Below are positions 9,005-17,759 of a stretch of 64,000 bases of DNA, in pieces. The stretch's first letter is position 1, and each line of letters opens with the position of its first letter. Under the pieces are notes generated by a model. The model made no database searches, was not told where the DNA came from, and saw only the letters and a list, made by a program, of their open reading frames with translations. Origin of the DNA: Geobacter sp. (GTDB lineage Bacteria; Desulfobacterota; Desulfuromonadia; Geobacterales; Geobacteraceae); NCBI GenBank assembly GCA_016177775.1, contig JACOUQ010000024.1, forward strand, positions 1 through 64,000, read 5' to 3'. The translations under genes were made by a program, and so were the position numbers.

Positions 9005-9979
9005 ATGATAAGAAATCTCAAAATCGGCTCACTAACCCTCCCCACCAACCTCATCCTGGCCCCGATGGCCGGCGTCACCAACCTGCCGATGCGGATCATC
9101 TCCCGCGAGCAGGGGGCCAGCCTCTGCTTCACCGAGATGGTGAGCGTGAACGGCTTGGTGCGGGAAGGGAAGAAATCGTTCGACCTGGTGCGGAGCACCC
9201 TGGAGGACCGCCCCCTCGGCATCCAGATATTCGGCGACGACCCCATAGTGATGGCCGAAGGTGCACGGCTGGTGGAGCCGTACGGCGACCTGATCGACAT
9301 CAACATGGGGTGCCCGGTCCGCAAGGTCATCTCCAGCGGCGCGGGGAGCGCCCTTCTGCGCGAGCCCGACAGAATCCGCGCCATCCTGAGGGAAGTGCGG
9401 CGCGCCACGCGTCTGCCGCTCACCATAAAGATCCGCGCCGGGTGGAGCGCGGAGGAAGAGAACTACCTGGAAATCGGCCGGATCGCCGAGGAGGAAGGGT
9501 GCGATGCCATCACCCTCCACCCCCGCAGCCGGGCGCAGATGTTCGACGGCCAGGCCGACCGGTCGAAGATAGCAGCCCTGAAACGGGCGCTGACCATTCC
9601 GGTCATTGCCAGCGGCGACATGTTCACTGCGGCCGACATTGCCTCCACCCTGGCGGAAACCGGGTGCGACGGCGTCATGGTGGCCAGGGGAGCGCTGGGT
9701 AACCCCTGGATTTTCCGCGAGGCCTTGCAGTTGGCTGCCGGGAAAGAGGCCGGCACGCCGTCCCAGGCGGAACGGTTTGCGGTAGCACTTCGCCATCTCC
9801 AGCTCTTCATCGAATCGGAGGGGGAAAGGGTCGCAGTCCGGGAGATGCGCAAACACTTCTCCTGGTATGCCCACGGGGTCCCCGGCGCCGCCCGGTTCCG
9901 CAGCCTGGTCAACGGGCTGGTCACCAGCCAGGAGATGATCGCTGCGTTGCGCGAATTTTTCGGAGAAACAGGCCATTGA
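9005..9979 (+). CDS. dusB: tRNA-dihydrouridine synthase, DusB type
   Basis: Dus enzymes reduce specific uridines in tRNA D-loops using FMN and NADPH. The 324-residue sequence shows the FMN-site LAPMAGVTNLPMR (residues 17-29), the INMGCPVRKV motif with the catalytic cysteine, and LHPRSRAQMFDGQAD. VMVARGALGNPWIF follows in the phosphate-binding region, with a C-terminal helical tRNA-binding domain. A TTG three codons upstream is possible, but the ATG matches the family start. Its stop overlaps the TTG start of the histidine kinase by four bases. The pairing of dusB with an ntrB-like gene recalls dusB-ntrBC neighbourhoods in other proteobacteria. Confidence 0.93.
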   Translation: MIRNLKIGSLTLPTNLILAPMAGVTNLPMRIISREQGASLCFTEMVSVNGLVREGKKSFDLVRSTLEDRPLGIQIFGDDPIVMAEGARLVEPYGDLIDINMGCPVRKVISSGAGSALLREPDRIRAILREVRRATRLPLTIKIRAGWSAEEENYLEIGRIAEEEGCDAITLHPRSRAQMFDGQADRSKIAALKRALTIPVIASGDMFTAADIASTLAETGCDGVMVARGALGNPWIFREALQLAAGKEAGTPSQAERFAVALRHLQLFIESEGERVAVREMRKHFSWYAHGVPGAARFRSLVNGLVTSQEMIAALREFFGETGH

Positions 9980-11070
9980 GCGGAACAGAAGAACTTCTGA
10001 ACGAATTCTATGCGAACGTCATCGACAGCGTTGGCGATGGGGTCATTGCCCTCGATGCTGCCGGGTGCGTCAGCCTCATGAACCCCGCGGCCGAGGAGAT
10101 CACCGGCATCTCCCGTCGGCTGGCCCAGGGGAACCCGTTCGCGTCGATCTTCAAGAAGGAGCTGCTCCTTCTGGAGATGGTGGAAAAGACCGCCGCCACC
10201 GGCATCACTGTTTCCGATCACGAAAACCTGGTCATCCGCAAGGCGAGCGGAGTAACGCCGGTAAGCGCCACCACCTCGCCCCTGCTTCTTAAAAACGGCG
10301 AACAGGTCGGCATCGTGCTGATCCTGCGGGACCTGACCAACATCCGGGAACTGGAGCAGGCGATCCGCCACGCCGACCGGCTTTCCACCCTCGGCACCCT
10401 GGCAGCTGGGCTGGCCCACGAGATCAAGAATCCCTTGGGGGGGATCAAGGGAGCCGCGCAGCTCCTGGAGCGGGAAATGCCGGAAGAAAGCGACCTGCGC
10501 GACTATACCGGCATCATGATCAAGGAAGTGGAGCGGGTCAACCGGCTGCTGGAGGATCTTCTCGACCTGGCTGCGCCGAAGAAGCTTGCCCATGACCGGG
10601 TCAACCTCCACAAAGCCCTCAACGACATCATCCTAATGCAGAAGCAGAGCATCAGGGACCAGCAGGTCACCTTTCAGCAGCAGTTCGATCCCAGCATCCC
10701 GCCGATCCTGGGTGACGAGAGGCTGCTGACCCAGGTATTCCTCAACCTGGTCAAGAACGCCATCGAGGCGGTGGGGGAATCGGGGCTGATCAGGGTATCC
10801 ACCCGGGTCCTTTCGGAGTACAGCCTGACCCACAAAGGGGAGCGCCCCTCCCGCATGGTGGCGGTCGAAATCCACGACGACGGGCCGGGGATACGGAAGG
10901 AACAGCTGGAACTGCTTTTTACCCCATTCTTCACCACCAAGACGGCCGGCACGGGGCTGGGACTCGCCATCTGCCAGAAGATCGTCACCGAGCACCGGGG
11001 GATGATAAAGGTTGAATCAGACCCCGGCAAGGGGACGTCTTTTACGGTAATGCTGCCTTTAATACAGTAG
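9976..11070 (+). CDS. PAS-domain sensor histidine kinase, NtrB-like
   Basis: The 364-residue kinase has an N-terminal PAS domain (about 10-120) without membrane segments. The dimerisation/phosphoacceptor motif LAAGLAHEIKNPLGG has its histidine near residue 148. The ATPase N box (FLNLVKNAIEA), G1 (IHDDGPGI), F box (FTPFFTTK) and G2 (GTGLGLAI) are all present, so it should be active. The TTG start overlaps the dusB stop, implying translational coupling. Its partner is the sigma-54 activator downstream. The soluble PAS architecture resembles NtrB, but the true signal is unknown. Confidence 0.9.
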   Translation: MSGTEELLNEFYANVIDSVGDGVIALDAAGCVSLMNPAAEEITGISRRLAQGNPFASIFKKELLLLEMVEKTAATGITVSDHENLVIRKASGVTPVSATTSPLLLKNGEQVGIVLILRDLTNIRELEQAIRHADRLSTLGTLAAGLAHEIKNPLGGIKGAAQLLEREMPEESDLRDYTGIMIKEVERVNRLLEDLLDLAAPKKLAHDRVNLHKALNDIILMQKQSIRDQQVTFQQQFDPSIPPILGDERLLTQVFLNLVKNAIEAVGESGLIRVSTRVLSEYSLTHKGERPSRMVAVEIHDDGPGIRKEQLELLFTPFFTTKTAGTGLGLAICQKIVTEHRGMIKVESDPGKGTSFTVMLPLIQ

Positions 11071-11075
11071 GCGAT

Positions 11076-11140
11076 GGGCAAAAGGCAACGGGCAAAAGGA
11101 AAATCAATAGACTTTTGCCTGTTGCCTATTGCCTGATGCC
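11076..11140. repeat. Heptamer array pair (GGCAAAA / TTGCCTG)
   Basis: Between the kinase and regulator genes, 11076-11100 repeats GGCAAAA, GGCAACG, GGCAAAA. At 11112-11140 the complementary strand carries TTGCCTG, TTGCCTA, TTGCCTG. The unit length is seven in both arms and the arms are imperfect inverted copies. Confidence 0.8.
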
Positions 11141-11157
11141 ATTTTTCGAGGTTTTAT

Positions 11158-12597
11158 ATGTCAATACACAGAATTCTCGTCGCTGACGACGAAGAGAGCA
11201 TGCGGTGGGTCCTGTCGAAGGCCCTGAAGAAAAAGGGGTTCAGCGTCGACCTGGCCAAGGACGGCACCGAGGCGCTCCGGTTGATCGAATCCAATCGCTT
11301 CGATCTGGCGATCCTCGATATCAAGATGCCGGGAATCACCGGGCTGGAGCTCCTCGACCGGGTGCGGGAAGCGCAGAGCGAGCTCCTGGTGGTCATCATG
11401 ACCGCCGAGGCTAGCATGAAGAACGCCGTGGAGGCAATGAAGCGCGGCGCCTACGATTACATCACCAAGCCTTTCGACCTGGACGTGATCGATGCCATCA
11501 TCGAGAAGGTGAGTCGCGCCCGGGAGATGACCTCCCAGGTTTCCATGCTGAAGGAGGAGCTGAAGGGGCGCTACCAGCTGGAACGGACGATCATCGGCAA
11601 CTCCCCGGTGATGCGCGACGTCTACAAGACCGTAGGCAAGGTGGCCCCGAGCGACGTGACAGTCCTGATCCAGGGGGAGTCCGGGACCGGCAAGGAGCTG
11701 ATCGCCCGGGCCATCCACTTCAATTCCAAGCGGCTCGGCAAGCCGTTCATCGCCCTCAACTGCGCCGCCATCCCCAAGGAACTCCTTGAAAGCGAGCTGT
11801 TCGGCTTCGAGAAGGGGGCCTTCACCGGCGCGGTGGAGCGCAAGACCGGCAAGTTCGAGCAGGCCAACGGCGGCACCCTCTTCCTGGACGAGATCGGCGA
11901 CATGCCCCTTGATCTCCAGGCCAAGATCCTGCGCGTCCTCCAGGAAAAGGAAGTGACCCGCACTGGCGGCAGCCAGTCCATTGGCGTGGATGTCCGGATC
12001 GTGGCCGCCACCAACCAGGACCTGGACGAGAAGGTACGGCGCAAGGAGTTCCGCGAGGACCTCTACTACCGCCTGAACGTCGTCCCCATCTTCCTCGTAC
12101 CTCTGCGGGAACGGAAGGATGATGTGCGACTGCTGGTCGACTACTTTCTGCAAAAGACCTGCGCGGAGCTGGAGATCGCCCAGAAGCAGTGCTCTCCCGA
12201 GGCCGTCCGCCTGCTGGGCGATTACTCCTGGCCTGGGAACGTGCGTGAGCTGGAGAACACCATCAAGCGGGCCGTTGTCCTCTCCTCCGACCCCCTCCTG
12301 ACTCCTGCCGACTTTCCGGGCCTGCGCCCTGCCAAGGCAGGGACCATTACCAACGAGGACCTCTCCCTGGAGGCCATCGTGGAGATAAAGCTGCGCGCCT
12401 GCCTGGACAACATCGGCAAGATGGAGTCAGGAGACCTGCACAACATGGTGCTCCAGCAGGTGGAGCGGCCGCTGATCCGCTTCGTGCTGGAGAAGACCCG
12501 CGGCAACCAGGTGAAGGCCGCCGACATCCTCGGCATAAACCGCAACACCCTGCGGAAGAAGATACAGGAACTGGGCGTGGAGATGAAGAAGGATTAA
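11158..12597 (+). CDS. Sigma-54-dependent response regulator, NtrC family
   Basis: The 479-residue regulator has a receiver domain (1-120) with the acidic pair DDEES and phosphoacceptor aspartate in LAILDIKMPG. A AAA+ domain (about 140-380) carries Walker A GESGTGKE (near 174), the sigma-54-contacting GAFTGA loop (near 220) and Walker B TLFLDEIGD. A Fis-type helix-turn-helix (ADILGINRNTLRKKIQ) closes the protein. It should act on RpoN promoters after phosphorylation by the adjacent kinase. The target genes are not evident from the neighbourhood. Confidence 0.95.
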   Translation: MSIHRILVADDEESMRWVLSKALKKKGFSVDLAKDGTEALRLIESNRFDLAILDIKMPGITGLELLDRVREAQSELLVVIMTAEASMKNAVEAMKRGAYDYITKPFDLDVIDAIIEKVSRAREMTSQVSMLKEELKGRYQLERTIIGNSPVMRDVYKTVGKVAPSDVTVLIQGESGTGKELIARAIHFNSKRLGKPFIALNCAAIPKELLESELFGFEKGAFTGAVERKTGKFEQANGGTLFLDEIGDMPLDLQAKILRVLQEKEVTRTGGSQSIGVDVRIVAATNQDLDEKVRRKEFREDLYYRLNVVPIFLVPLRERKDDVRLLVDYFLQKTCAELEIAQKQCSPEAVRLLGDYSWPGNVRELENTIKRAVVLSSDPLLTPADFPGLRPAKAGTITNEDLSLEAIVEIKLRACLDNIGKMESGDLHNMVLQQVERPLIRFVLEKTRGNQVKAADILGINRNTLRKKIQELGVEMKKD

Positions 12598-12611
12598 AAG
12601 GGGGGCCAACG

Positions 12612-13175
12612 ATGGGTATCAGGGACAAGTTCTTTCTCGACAGCAAAAACGCGGCGCTGGTGGTAATCGATGTGCAGGAAAAGCTCTGTGCCGCCATGGA
12701 CGAAAAGGTGCTGGAAAAACTGACCAGGAACACGGGCATACTGCTGGAAAGCGCCCGCGAGTTGAACCTCCCGGTCGTCGCCACCGAGCAGTATGTGAAA
12801 GGGCTGGGGGAAACCGTGCCGGCGCTGAAGGAGAAACTCCCGGAGTCGACCCTGGAGAAGATGACCTTCAGCTGCTGCGGCGAGACTGCCTTCATGGAGA
12901 AGATCCGCTCCCTGGGGCGGAAACAGATCATCGTCACCGGCATGGAGACCCACGTCTGCGTGCTGCAGACCGTACTGGAGCTTCTGGATGCCGGCTACGC
13001 GGTCCATCTGGTGAGCGACGCGGTTATGAGCCGGAAAAAGGAGAACTGGAAGCTGGGGATCGACACCGCGGCCGCCGCCGGTGCGGTGATCACCTCCACG
13101 GAAGCGGCCCTGTTCCAGCTTCTGCGTGTAGCGGGGACGGACGAGTTCAAGAAGCTCTCAAAGCTGGTGCGATAA
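12612..13175 (+). CDS. Isochorismatase-family cysteine hydrolase
   Basis: The 187-residue protein has the family triad: Asp in VVIDVQEKL (near residue 20), a lysine in the middle region, and the nucleophilic cysteine in GMETHVCVLQT (near 117). The cis-peptide ITGMETH region is standard. Members hydrolyse amides or isochorismate; those of this size and spacing (YcaC-like) often have unknown substrates. A GGGGGG-rich ribosome site precedes the ATG, 14 bases after the regulator stop, and a strong terminator follows. Confidence 0.85.
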   Translation: MGIRDKFFLDSKNAALVVIDVQEKLCAAMDEKVLEKLTRNTGILLESARELNLPVVATEQYVKGLGETVPALKEKLPESTLEKMTFSCCGETAFMEKIRSLGRKQIIVTGMETHVCVLQTVLELLDAGYAVHLVSDAVMSRKKENWKLGIDTAAAAGAVITSTEAALFQLLRVAGTDEFKKLSKLVR

Positions 13176-13193
13176 TCGACATTCGGTAAAGTA

Positions 13194-13227
13194 AAAAAGC
13201 CGGTGGTCATCTGACCGCCGGCTTTTT
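13194..13227 (+). terminator. Intrinsic terminator
   Basis: The hairpin AAGCCGGYGGTC...GACCGCCGGCTT is followed by TTTTT. It lies just after the hydrolase stop and ends the dusB-ntrBC-hydrolase transcript. Confidence 0.85.
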
Positions 13228-13249
13228 GCATTCAAGTGGCTGGTATTTT

Positions 13250-13289
13250 GGAGACGCATGCAATCGAGACGCATGCAATGCGTCTCTAC
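13250..13289. repeat. GAGACGCATGCAATGCGTCTC dispersed palindrome
   Basis: Two copies of GAGACGCATGCAAT lie in tandem, and the second runs directly into its own reverse complement ending TCTCTAC. This palindromic unit is a familiar dispersed intergenic repeat type in Geobacter-like genomes. It sits between convergent genes. Confidence 0.75.
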
Positions 13290-13293
13290 ATCC

Positions 13294-14007
13294 CTACCCC
13301 AGATTTGCCGCATCGAGGAAAAATTTGATCGCGTTACTGGTCTTTTCGTCCAGTTCCACGAACTCCACGCCAAAGCCGGCGGGGACGCGTGACTTCAGCT
13401 TCCCTTTCCCCAGATTGAGCCATGACACCATTCCCTTAGCCCTGATGACCATACCCCTACTGCCGGGGAGCGTAAATTCCATATCAAGCTGGCTCCCCAA
13501 CCCCACGTCGTAATCGGCACAGATGAACATCCCCCCCTCGCTGATATCCATGGTCTCCCCGGAAAGGGTAACTCCATGCACCTTGAAGCGGACCTGGGTG
13601 ATGAGCGGTATGCGGGGGTGGCGCCGGTCGATGGACTGTAGGAAGCAGCGGGCCTTTTCCAGAAAAGCGGTACGCTCGATCGGCTTGAAGAGGAAATCAT
13701 CACACCCCGCTTCGAGACAGGCATTTCGATCCTGCTCGTGACCGGCAGAGGTGACCATGATGACCGGTGTTGCGCGCAGTGCGGGGTCTGCCTTGATGGC
13801 GGCGCAGCACTCGGCGCCATTCATGATCGGCATGTGCAGATCCATGAAGACCAGGGCAGGGCGATCCTTCCGGACGATATCGAGCGCCTCGGCACCGTTT
13901 CTTGCCGTAAGAACATGAACCGGGGAAAGCTTCAGTATCCCCTTCTCGATCTCCAGAAACATCATAACATCGTCAACGAGCAAAACCGTCGGCGTCGGCA
14001 TAAGCAC
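13294..14007 (-). CDS. Response regulator with C-terminal PilZ domain
   Basis: The 237-residue protein has a receiver domain (about 5-125) with phosphoacceptor aspartate in LVFMDLHMP and the threonine/lysine switch residues VTSAG and FLFKP. A PilZ domain follows with the c-di-GMP motif RRHPR (RxxxR) and MDISEGG (DxSxxG). It has no DNA-binding domain, so its output is probably protein-protein interaction combining phosphorylation and c-di-GMP signals. No kinase is adjacent. Confidence 0.9.
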   Translation of the reverse strand: MLMPTPTVLLVDDVMMFLEIEKGILKLSPVHVLTARNGAEALDIVRKDRPALVFMDLHMPIMNGAECCAAIKADPALRATPVIMVTSAGHEQDRNACLEAGCDDFLFKPIERTAFLEKARCFLQSIDRRHPRIPLITQVRFKVHGVTLSGETMDISEGGMFICADYDVGLGSQLDMEFTLPGSRGMVIRAKGMVSWLNLGKGKLKSRVPAGFGVEFVELDEKTSNAIKFFLDAANLG

Positions 14008-14083
14008 CTTTCCTCAGTGGATTAGGATTCGTTTGCGCCGCGGCAATAGCGCCGCATGCGCCCGAAAGGCACGGATTATTCGG

Positions 14084-14881
14084 TTATTCGAACTCCCCCG
14101 CCTCACCCTTCCCTACGCAGACACCGCGCTTCGACAAGGTAATGAAGTCGAGGAGGTACTTCACGTCGTCGGTGACGGTACACTCGGCGCGCACCTTCTC
14201 CATGGCCTGGTTCATGTTGAGGCCGCCGCGGAACAGGATTTTGAAGGCATTCTTGATGGCCCGGATGCGGGGGTTGTCGAAGCCGTTGCGCCGCAGCCCG
14301 ATCAGATTGACCGCCTTGGCGGTATGGGTCTCGTCCATGATGATGAAGGGGGGGATATCGCGGGAGGTGCGGGAGAGGCCGCGCATCATGGCGAATTTCC
14401 CGATGCGGCAAAACTGGTGCACCACGCAGTTGCCAGAGATGATCGCCCGGTCCTCCACCTCCACGTGCCCCGCCAGAAGCGAGCCGCCGGCGATGATGAT
14501 GTTGTTGCCGATCTGGCAGTTGTGGGCCACATGGGACTGGATCATGAAAAAGTTGCTGTCGCCGATGGCGGTGGTGGTCCCCGGCCGGTTCCCCCGGTGG
14601 ATGGTGGCATATTCGCGAACAACGTTGCCGTTCCCCATCACCACGTAGCTCTCTTCCCCCTTGAAGCCGAAATCCTGGGGATCGTGCCCCACAATGGCCC
14701 CATAGTGGATGACATTGTCCCGACCGATGGTGGTCCAGGGCCCGATCACTGCATTGGCCATCACCTTTGTACCGCTGCCGATACGGGAATGGTCGCCAAC
14801 AATGACGTTGGGGCCGATCTCCGCCCCATCCTCGATTACTGCCGTGGAACTGATGCGCGCTGTTGGGTCGATCATAAACAC
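14084..14881 (-). CDS. lpxA: UDP-N-acetylglucosamine acyltransferase, LpxA-like
   Basis: LpxA catalyses the first step of lipid A synthesis. The 265-residue protein is a left-handed beta-helix with repeated hexapeptides and a C-terminal helical domain. The catalytic histidine is in SHVAHNC, and the family signature TIHRG and VHQFCRIG are present. It diverges from textbook LpxA in the middle (DPQDFGFKGEES) and C-terminus. It is also not beside lpxD, fabZ or lpxB but behind dnaB, so it may be a second paralogue. AGAGGTG lies seven bases ahead of the ATG. Confidence 0.85.
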   Translation of the reverse strand: MFMIDPTARISSTAVIEDGAEIGPNVIVGDHSRIGSGTKVMANAVIGPWTTIGRDNVIHYGAIVGHDPQDFGFKGEESYVVMGNGNVVREYATIHRGNRPGTTTAIGDSNFFMIQSHVAHNCQIGNNIIIAGGSLLAGHVEVEDRAIISGNCVVHQFCRIGKFAMMRGLSRTSRDIPPFIIMDETHTAKAVNLIGLRRNGFDNPRIRAIKNAFKILFRGGLNMNQAMEKVRAECTVTDDVKYLLDFITLSKRGVCVGKGEAGEFE

Positions 14882-14889
14882 CTCTGGGA

Positions 14890-14957
14890 GGCTGTAGGCT
14901 GTAGCTCGTAGGAAAACCTACAGCCTACAGCCTACAGTCTACAGTCTACAAGCTACT
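14890..14957. repeat. Heptamer array pair (CTGTAGG / CCTACAG)
   Basis: Left arm 14890-14911 repeats GCTGTAG-type units. Right arm 14916-14957 holds about six units CCTACAG, CCTACAG, CCTACAG, TCTACAG, TCTACAA, GCTACT. The array runs up to and into the dnaB stop codon at 14956-14958 and fills the dnaB-lpxA spacer. Confidence 0.82.
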
Positions 14958-16323
14958 AATCGTGATGCCGCTCCGCATTTTCGAAGCGGGTGTACTCTCC
15001 CCGGAACACCATGTTGACGGTGCCGATGGGGCCGTTACGCTGCTTGCCGATGAGGATTTCCGCCTCGCGGTCGTGCCCTTCCTTGGTGCACGAGCCGTCG
15101 CGCTTCTTGCACGCCTCGCAGTAGACCGCATCGCGGTAGACGAACATGATCACGTCCGCATCCTGCTCGATGGCGCCCGATTCACGCAGGTCGCTCATCA
15201 TGGGGCGTTTGTCGGTGCGATTTTCCAGTCCTCGATTAAGCTGGGAAAGTGCCACCACAGGCACACTCAGCTCCTTTGCCAGGGCCTTGAGGAAACGGGA
15301 TATCTCGGAGATTTCCTGCTGGCGGGATTCCGAATTGGCCCGCCCGCGCATCAGCTGCAAGTAGTCGACCATTATCAGGCCGATGTTGTGTTCGGCCTTG
15401 AGACGACGGGCCTTGGCGCGCATCTCGAGGATGGAGATGGCTGGGGTGTCATCGATAAAGATCTTCGCCTCATTGAGGGCGCCAGCGGCCCGGGTCAGCT
15501 TCGGCCAGTCGGTCTCCTGCAGGTGTCCGGTCCGCAGGCGACTGGCGTCCACCCGAGCCTCGGAGCAGAGAAGCCGCAGCACCAGCTGCTCCTTGCTCAT
15601 CTCCAGGGAGAAGACCGCCACGGGGATATTGGCCTGGATCGCGGCGTACTCGGCGATGTTCAGGGTGAAAGCGGTCTTCCCCATGGAGGGGCGCCCGGCC
15701 ACGATGATCAGGTCGCTTCGCTGGAAACCGGCGGTCATTTTGTCCAGGTCGAGGAAGCCGGTCGGCACGCCGGTCACATGCTCCTTCTTCTCGTAGAGCA
15801 TTTCGATGGTCTTGAAGGAGTCCTTGAGAATGGCGCTGACCGGATAGAACGCAGGGCGGAGTTTGTTCTCGGAAATGTCGAAGATGGTCTTCTGGGCGGC
15901 ATCGAGAAGTTCCTCGATGTCGGCCTGGTCGTCAAATGCCTGGGTGACGATCTCGGTAGCCGACGTGATGAGCGCACGCGCCACCGACTTTTCCCTGACG
16001 ATCTTGCAGTAGTAGACGATGTTTGCGGCCGTGGGGACGTATTCAACGAGGGTCGCCAGGTATGCCCCTCCCCCGGCTGTCTCCAGGTCCCCCTTTTTCT
16101 TCAGCGCAGTGGTCAGAGTGATGAGGTCGCACGGCTCCCCAATCTCGTTCAGGTCGATCATCGCGTTGAAGATCCGGCGATGCGACTCCCGGTACATGTC
16201 GTTCGGGACAAGGATCTCCAGGACCTTGTTTATGGCGTCGTTGTCGAGCAGAATCCCACCCAGCACCGACATCTCGGCTTCCAGACTCTGGGGGGGAATT
16301 TTTCTCAAATCGGGTGATGTCAT
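14956..16323 (-). CDS. dnaB: Replicative DNA helicase DnaB
   Basis: The 455-residue hexameric helicase unwinds DNA at the fork. The N-terminal DnaG-interacting domain (about 10-110: PPQSLEAEMSVLGGIL) is followed by the RecA-like motor. Walker A is AGRPSMGKTAF (near 215), Walker B is LIMVDYLQLM, and H3/H4 motifs SRFLKALAKEL and SQLNRGLENR follow. Length and motifs are standard. It is separated from rplI by about 2.1 kb, unlike the usual rplI-dnaB adjacency. Confidence 0.97.
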   Translation of the reverse strand: MTSPDLRKIPPQSLEAEMSVLGGILLDNDAINKVLEILVPNDMYRESHRRIFNAMIDLNEIGEPCDLITLTTALKKKGDLETAGGGAYLATLVEYVPTAANIVYYCKIVREKSVARALITSATEIVTQAFDDQADIEELLDAAQKTIFDISENKLRPAFYPVSAILKDSFKTIEMLYEKKEHVTGVPTGFLDLDKMTAGFQRSDLIIVAGRPSMGKTAFTLNIAEYAAIQANIPVAVFSLEMSKEQLVLRLLCSEARVDASRLRTGHLQETDWPKLTRAAGALNEAKIFIDDTPAISILEMRAKARRLKAEHNIGLIMVDYLQLMRGRANSESRQQEISEISRFLKALAKELSVPVVALSQLNRGLENRTDKRPMMSDLRESGAIEQDADVIMFVYRDAVYCEACKKRDGSCTKEGHDREAEILIGKQRNGPIGTVNMVFRGEYTRFENAERHHD

Positions 16324-16500
16324 GAATTTCCTGAGGTATCAAAAATTGGGGAAGGGTTACTATACACTCTGATTCGAGGGACGGTCAACTGTTTGCTTGC
16401 CGGAGCACGCCGCGCCTTCCTTTGACTTATGCCACAGTGATTGGTAAAGTTGTTATTAGAATTCGACAACCTGACAAATGCATTTTTTCGAGGTCGCGCC

Positions 16501-17334
16501 ATGCTCTGGCAGCGGAACATCCTCACCTTTCTTCTAGTACTCATCAACGTTTGCCCGCTCTTTGCCGCAGACCGGGTCGAGCGGACCGCTGACCGGAAGG
16601 TGATCGCATTTCCGGATTTGATCGATGACGTAAAAAAGACGCAGTTGGTCTTCATCGGCGAGGTCCACGACGACAGGGACCACCACCAGTTCCAGCTGGA
16701 CGTGATCAAGGGGCTGCGCGATGCCGGGGCAAGGATCGCCATCGGAGTCGAGATGTTCAGCGACGATTGGCAGCCGTCCCTCGACAGGTGGGTGGAGGGG
16801 AAGATACCCCTCATGGATTTTGTCGACATATACCAGCGCAACTGGACCATTCCCTGGCCATGTTACGATGCCCTGTTCCTCTTTGCGCGCAATAACAGAA
16901 TACCAATCATTGCGCTCAATCCACCAAAGGAAGTGGTACAGAAAGTGTTCCGCCAAGGGTTCGCCTCGCTCGAACCGAATGAGCGAAAACTTCTACCGGA
17001 AGGTATAACCTGCGAGGTCGACACCTCCTACCGCCGCTTCATCAGGAGCATGTTCGCGGACCACGGCACAGACCCGGAAAGGTTCGACCGTTTCTGCGAG
17101 GCACAGCTCGTCAGGAACAGGACCATGGCAAGACATCTGGCAGATTATGTGGCGAAGAACCCGGGAGTAACTGTGGTGGTAATCAGCGGGATTGGCCATT
17201 CCATCAGGCGGGGGGTGCCCGATGAAGCAGCCAGGATGGGGAATTATACCATTCGGGTGGTGATGCCGAGGCTCCAAGACGAGAGCAGGAGCAGTATCAG
17301 GACGGACGACAGCGATTATTTTGCACTGCCGTAA
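16501..17334 (+). CDS. ChaN-family exported haem-binding protein
   Basis: The 277-residue protein starts at an ATG preceded by GAGG and has a signal peptide (MLWQRNILTFLLVLINVC, cleavage near FAA-D). The mature part matches the ChaN/EreA-like fold: LVFIGEVHDDRDHHQFQLDV, then EMFSDDWQP, and GIGHSIRRGVPDEAAR near the C-terminus. These are the conserved His and Glu segments of ChaN, an iron-regulated haem-binding lipoprotein. There is a cysteine in the signal region but no convincing lipobox. Its 3' end overlaps the opposing PilZ gene by 19 bases. Confidence 0.82.
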   Translation: MLWQRNILTFLLVLINVCPLFAADRVERTADRKVIAFPDLIDDVKKTQLVFIGEVHDDRDHHQFQLDVIKGLRDAGARIAIGVEMFSDDWQPSLDRWVEGKIPLMDFVDIYQRNWTIPWPCYDALFLFARNNRIPIIALNPPKEVVQKVFRQGFASLEPNERKLLPEGITCEVDTSYRRFIRSMFADHGTDPERFDRFCEAQLVRNRTMARHLADYVAKNPGVTVVVISGIGHSIRRGVPDEAARMGNYTIRVVMPRLQDESRSSIRTDDSDYFALP

Positions 17335-17675
17335 CGTTCAGTGGATGTTGCGGGACCGCATAGCTTCAGAAATTCCGCTTCCCCTTCAAGAATGTGGGTG
17401 ATCCTGACCCCCATCCCCCCTTTGTGCGCAATATTTATCATCTGGGGAGGGACCCTCTTGGCCCAGGCCACTACCCCTTCGAGACGGACTTCCGTATTGT
17501 CGGAAAGAACAAGGAGTATATTCAGCCTCGTGTTCGGCGGGTAGACGTGGACAGTCTTGATGAAAAGACCGTCGTGCGAGACATCCTCGGTAAAGGCGAT
17601 CCGCTCCGGCTTGTCCGTCCCGAACCTGAGGGTAAGCCTCCTGCGACAACGCTTTTCGCTTCTTTTACCCGGCAT
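17316..17675 (-). CDS. Single-domain PilZ protein
   Basis: The protein of about 119 residues is a stand-alone PilZ domain, a c-di-GMP receptor. The binding motif appears as an Arg-rich RCRRRLTLRFG followed by EDVSHDGLFI (DxSxxG). I chose the ATG giving MPGKRSEKR, which places the Arg motif near the N-terminus as usual and has GGAG nine bases upstream; longer starts exist to 17744. It precedes no obvious target gene. Confidence 0.83.
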   Translation of the reverse strand: MPGKRSEKRCRRRLTLRFGTDKPERIAFTEDVSHDGLFIKTVHVYPPNTRLNILLVLSDNTEVRLEGVVAWAKRVPPQMINIAHKGGMGVRITHILEGEAEFLKLCGPATSTERYGSAK

Positions 17676-17759
17676 GGGCCATCTCTCCATCTTCTGTTCG
17701 ATTCTATAGTAATCCAACAATACACCATGCGGCATGGAACGCAAGCCCGAGCCTGGAAC

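Noticed and set aside
14956-16323. Replication origin near dnaB
   Set aside because: No DnaA-box cluster or dnaA/dnaN genes were seen; dnaB is commonly far from oriC.
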